Part shown: positions 61,303 to 64,000 of the stretch, one piece after another
How positions within the stretch are numbered: the stretch's first letter is position 1
Layout of the letters: the number at the start of each line of letters is the position of its first letter
NCBI RefSeq assembly: GCF_900607235.1
Contig: NZ_LR027851.1
Span: 372,001 to 436,000 of the forward strand
DNA from: Olivibacter jilunii
Lineage (GTDB): Bacteria; Bacteroidota; Bacteroidia; Sphingobacteriales; Sphingobacteriaceae
DNA: 64,000 bases
Direction: 5' to 3'
Position numbers and translations under genes: made by a program
The notes under the pieces: generated by a model
Seen by the model: only the letters and a program-made list of their open reading frames with translations
The model's database searches: none
Told to the model about the DNA's origin: nothing

Positions 61303-61676
61303 CCGGTAACCATTGTATATAAATATCGACTTTTTCTCGATTAATAGCATGGAAAGATTCTCAGTTTACAGCGAATCGTGTCTTCTCATCTTCGCTGACG
61401 CAAGGGTCCGGCCCGAAGCCTTCCTTTATAAACTTACGTTGAAGATCACATTTACTGTTTACGGCATTGCATTTTAGTTAAGATCAACGGCAAACGTATT
61501 AAACTAATATTTGTTGTAGTATAAGTTTTGAAAAAGTAGGATATTGCATATAAAAGAAACCTATTGTATTTTTGTTTGTTAGCCTATTTTTATTAATGTA
61601 TTAGTTGCTAGTCTAAAAAATTAACTAAAAATTATTTTTGCTTGGTAATTTGGTATATTGTCGCCATTTGGATATC
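61303..61676. other. AT-rich intergenic region
   Basis: 374 bases. A 42-codon frame (61349-61477) exists but resembles nothing. TATTTTTG at about 61633-61640 matches the -7 consensus and may serve the gene starting at 61677; the nearest TTG upstream is 25 bases off, longer than usual. Confidence 0.35.
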
Positions 61677-62144
61677 ATGGGGAAAAAGAGCATTAAACTT
61701 TCAGACGGGACTACTTATCTTGAACTTTTAGAATACGTACACCTCGATGGAAAAGTGAACGTTTTGGTGCGGATAAGTAGACGTAGCGACGACTCCATAA
61801 CAAGTCTTGATTTTGAGCTACCCTTTCAAGAGGTACATTTGTTGCATCGATATTTTGACGATTTCATGCGCGATCACAAGCAGCTGATCGAGGACTACAC
61901 AAAGAAACAAGCGAATAAAATACGAAAGCTGAAAGATTTATACCATGATTGCGAAGCAATCGGTTCATTCAGTATTGAGGAAGTAACCGAACTGCAAAAA
62001 TTGGACATTCCCTTTCTCTCTTTGTTGGCGCTTGAATTGAAAATGCCCGTTGACGAATTGAACACGTTCCTTAGATCGCATCGACTGCCCTTTTTACTAT
62101 TGAAGCGCATTTTGGAACGAAATTATCTCGGCAATTCTTCGTAA
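61677..62144 (+). CDS. Hypothetical cytoplasmic protein
   Basis: 155 aa from ATG 61677 (MGKKSIKLSDGTTYLELLEY); an earlier TTG start is less likely. First ~60 residues beta-rich, the remainder helical with a coiled-coil-like DYTKKQANKIRKLKDLYHDC. The end, SLLALELKMPVDELNTFLRS, suggests a helix-turn-helix-like fold. I do not recognise the family. It lies 120 bases ahead of a LuxR-type protein. Confidence 0.55.
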   Translation: MGKKSIKLSDGTTYLELLEYVHLDGKVNVLVRISRRSDDSITSLDFELPFQEVHLLHRYFDDFMRDHKQLIEDYTKKQANKIRKLKDLYHDCEAIGSFSIEEVTELQKLDIPFLSLLALELKMPVDELNTFLRSHRLPFLLLKRILERNYLGNSS

Positions 62145-62264
62145 TCCTAGATTTATGAAGGAGTGATTTTTGGTATCAAAATCAAGAGCTTTTTATAGAA
62201 AAGCGAACAAAAATCCTTCTTTGTTGTTCAAGACTTTAGAAACCGTAATTTCTGTCGTTCTACC

Positions 62265-62954
62265 ATGAAAAAAGTAAAAATCTCAATTATCAGGGAGGGA
62301 TCCGCCCTGTTGAAAAATGGACTCGCAATCAGTGAAAACCAAACATGTAGTTTCCAATATTATCAAAGTGTAGATGATTTTATCGAAAATTATCGCGTTC
62401 CCCCAAAAATTTTATTCCTATTTCAAACGAAGACAAAGCGCGTGGACGAAACTACATTGACGAAAGTCAAACACAATATCGGTGTTGCGGGAAAACTTGT
62501 TTTGGTGGATGAGTTGGCTTGTTATACTCATTTCTCCAACTTCCGGACTTACCTAAATGGTTATGTCTCCAGGAGTTTTTTTTATGATTACTACCTGACT
62601 ATAATTAAGTTGCTGTTAGCAGGCGAGTATGTGCTTTCACCTGAAACTTCCTTTGAGATCGCCGAAAATGTTGTTCGCTTATCAGGTCTTGCACTCAACG
62701 GAAAAATACCTTTGATCAGTGAGCAAGAAAAAATGGTTTTGCATTATGTCGTTGAAGGATATACCAATGCGGAAATTGGAAGCGAGCTGAAAATACCTGC
62801 TCGTAGGGTAGGAGTCTGTATTGATAGGTTATGCAAGAAGGCCATGGTATCGGATCGGCCGGCTTTAATTCGTTGGGTAACCTTGCATGCCTATGAGCTG
62901 TTCAATTGGACATTGGTTGATAAGCAGCGATGTATAGGAGTTAGTTCCGCTTAA
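62265..62954 (+). CDS. LuxR-type HTH protein with receiver-like domain lacking the phospho-acceptor
   Basis: 229 aa. The N-terminal ~130 residues follow the plan of a receiver (helix/strand order, YLNGYVSRSFFYDYY and KLLLAGEYVLSPE as in NarL-type proteins), but the site of the phospho-acceptor Asp reads PPKILFLFQTKTK, so there is no Asp. The C-terminal ~65 residues are a LuxR helix-turn-helix (ISEQEKMVLHYVVEGYTNAEIGSELKIPARRVGVCIDRL in parts). It may be an unphosphorylated or differently activated regulator. It lies 130 bases ahead of a PAS-PAS histidine kinase. Confidence 0.75.
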   Translation: MKKVKISIIREGSALLKNGLAISENQTCSFQYYQSVDDFIENYRVPPKILFLFQTKTKRVDETTLTKVKHNIGVAGKLVLVDELACYTHFSNFRTYLNGYVSRSFFYDYYLTIIKLLLAGEYVLSPETSFEIAENVVRLSGLALNGKIPLISEQEKMVLHYVVEGYTNAEIGSELKIPARRVGVCIDRLCKKAMVSDRPALIRWVTLHAYELFNWTLVDKQRCIGVSSA

Positions 62955-63084
62955 TAAGGGGCGCTGTTTATTCATCAATATAAGCTTCCCAATTGTTTTT
63001 TATATTATTTTTTAATAGGCTTCCAGTTTTACGAAAAAACCGGCGTCGGTTTTGATAGATAATTCACCAAAGACGACCTTGACA

Positions 63085-64000
63085 ATGATGACAGATCCGA
63101 AGACGAATAGTGCTCAGTTATTTTCTAGCCCACTTATTTCCGACGCAAACGTGTTAAATCAGCAATTGGTAAACGTTAATAAGCAATTACGAGATAGTGA
63201 AACACGTTTTGCCGCATTTGTGAAAGCCACTTCCGATGTCATTTATCGGATGAACGCAGATTGGACCATTATGCTCGAACTTCAGGGCCGTGAATTTCTC
63301 GAAGATACAGGGGAACCCATTCAACATTGGATGGATAAGTACATCCATTCCGAAGATAAGGAACAGATCTTGCATGTCATCCAAGAAGCACTACGCACTA
63401 AGAGCATTTTTCAACTGGAACACCAAGTGAAACGGCTTGACGGTAAAATGGGTTGGGCATCTTCTCGTGCTATTCCAATTGTGGACCGAGACGGCAATAT
63501 AATTGAATGGTTTGGAACCACCAGTGACATTACGCAACGGAAGCAAGCGGAAGAAGCCTTATGTCGATCGAAAGACGAACTGGAACAACAGAAAAGGCTT
63601 TATGAGGCAGTAACGGCAAGTACACCGGATCTTGTCTACGTGTTTGATTTACAATACAAATTCACCTATGCTAACAAGGCCTTACTTATAATGTGGGGCA
63701 AAAACACCTTGGAAGAGGCAAAGGGTAAGGGGCTTCGTGAATTGGGCTATGAAGAATGGCATGCCGAAATGCACGAGCGGGAGATTGACGAAGTGGTTGC
63801 AACGAAACGATTGATAAGAGGCGAAGTTGCTTTCCCTCATGCTACACTTGGTAGACGCATTTATGATTACATCTTTTCGCCGGTATTTGACGCAAACAAT
63901 GAAATTGTTGCGGTGGCAGGTACAACCCGTGATATTACCGAGATGAGGCAACTTTCGGAACAAAAGGACGAATTCTTGGCTATGGCCTCACACGAATTAA
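63085..64000 (+). CDS. PAS-PAS sensor histidine kinase (3' end outside the window)
   Basis: 305 codons are visible from ATG 63085 (a second ATG follows directly). Two PAS domains are recognisable: residues about 40-165 (FVKATSDVIYRMNADWT … GWASSRAIPIVDRDGNIIEWFGTTSDIT) and about 175-290 (LYEAVTASTPDLVYVFDLQYKFTYAN in parts … VAGTTRDITEM). The chain ends in KDEFLAMASHEL, the start of the HisKA H-box, so the catalytic domain lies beyond the edge. No membrane segment is seen, so it may sense a cytoplasmic signal. Confidence 0.88.
   Translation, partial: MMTDPKTNSAQLFSSPLISDANVLNQQLVNVNKQLRDSETRFAAFVKATSDVIYRMNADWTIMLELQGREFLEDTGEPIQHWMDKYIHSEDKEQILHVIQEALRTKSIFQLEHQVKRLDGKMGWASSRAIPIVDRDGNIIEWFGTTSDITQRKQAEEALCRSKDELEQQKRLYEAVTASTPDLVYVFDLQYKFTYANKALLIMWGKNTLEEAKGKGLRELGYEEWHAEMHEREIDEVVATKRLIRGEVAFPHATLGRRIYDYIFSPVFDANNEIVAVAGTTRDITEMRQLSEQKDEFLAMASHEL

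Noticed and set aside
61349-61477. 42-codon frame starting MERFSVYSESCLLIF
   Set aside because: No family, no start signal and no conservation evidence; kept only as a note on the gap.
1-64000. Prophage, integrative element or insertion sequence
   Set aside because: No integrase, transposase, relaxase or phage structural gene and no tRNA were found; the repeats are not accompanied by a transposase in the window.

Overview
The window looks like a chromosomal stretch of a Bacteroidota species, most likely Sphingobacteriaceae (Sphingobacterium/Olivibacter/Pedobacter-like). This rests on three SusC/SusD pairs, a hybrid two-component sensor of the Bacteroidetes type, several TAnnTTTG-type -7 promoter elements, scarce Shine-Dalgarno sequences and moderate GC. 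No rRNA, tRNA, CRISPR array, integrase, transposase or phage gene was seen. The genus is an inference from protein families, not from a marker gene.

Layout. 1-3.3 kb: the start of an atypical SDR reductase running off the left edge, a secreted thioredoxin-fold protein, and a DUF2281 antitoxin next to a broken PIN toxin. 3.8-17.4 kb: a compact fructan/fructoside utilisation locus with a PfkB fructokinase, a hybrid sensor with periplasmic sugar-binding domain, an MFS hexose importer, SusC, SusD, a GH172 (DUF2961) enzyme and a GH32 beta-fructosidase. The enzymes would cut fructosides outside the cytoplasm, SusC/D and the MFS carrier would import them, the kinase would trap fructose, and the divergently placed sensor would switch the locus on. 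17.6-20.75 kb: an orphan class I terpene synthase, then 2.1 kb of non-coding DNA made of an octamer satellite (TTRAGTNG) and three tandem copies of a 531-bp unit.

20.8-25.1 kb: an arsenic operon (arsR, DUF6428, arsN-like acetyltransferase, arsC, ACR3 pump) with a duplicated operator-like motif, followed by an unusual regulator joining a CxxC metal-binding-like N-terminus to an AraC helix-turn-helix, and a free HMA-domain protein. 25.3-34.5 kb: housekeeping and accessory genes (SRPBCC protein, FtsX-type permease, aldo/keto reductase, GH3-family adenylating enzyme, Zn-peptidase-like protein, SDR, AraC regulator). 34.6-40.7 kb: a minimal sulfatase locus (SusC, SusD, sulfatase) on the minus strand. 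40.9-46.1 kb: two TlpA-like thioredoxins, a small membrane protein, and a three-gene isoquinoline-1-oxidoreductase-type operon (2Fe-2S subunit, two-CxxCH cytochrome c, molybdopterin subunit).

46.5-48.7 kb: an AraC regulator with a DUF417 (RclC-like) membrane protein, and a GNAT acetyltransferase. 48.8-56.4 kb: a type I phosphodiesterase divergent from a TetR regulator and a SusC/SusD pair; matching 18-bp palindromes lie before tetR and before susC. 56.6-64 kb: an azoreductase, a LytS/LytTR two-component pair, an outer-membrane protein, several short unrecognised genes, a tyrosine-phosphatase remnant, a LuxR-type protein with a receiver-like but Asp-less N-terminus, and the start of a PAS-PAS histidine kinase running off the right edge.

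The best candidates for something new are the GH172 enzyme inside a fructan locus, the TetR/palindrome-controlled SusCD pair with its phosphodiesterase, the CxxC-AraC fusion regulator, and the 531-bp/octamer repeat field.
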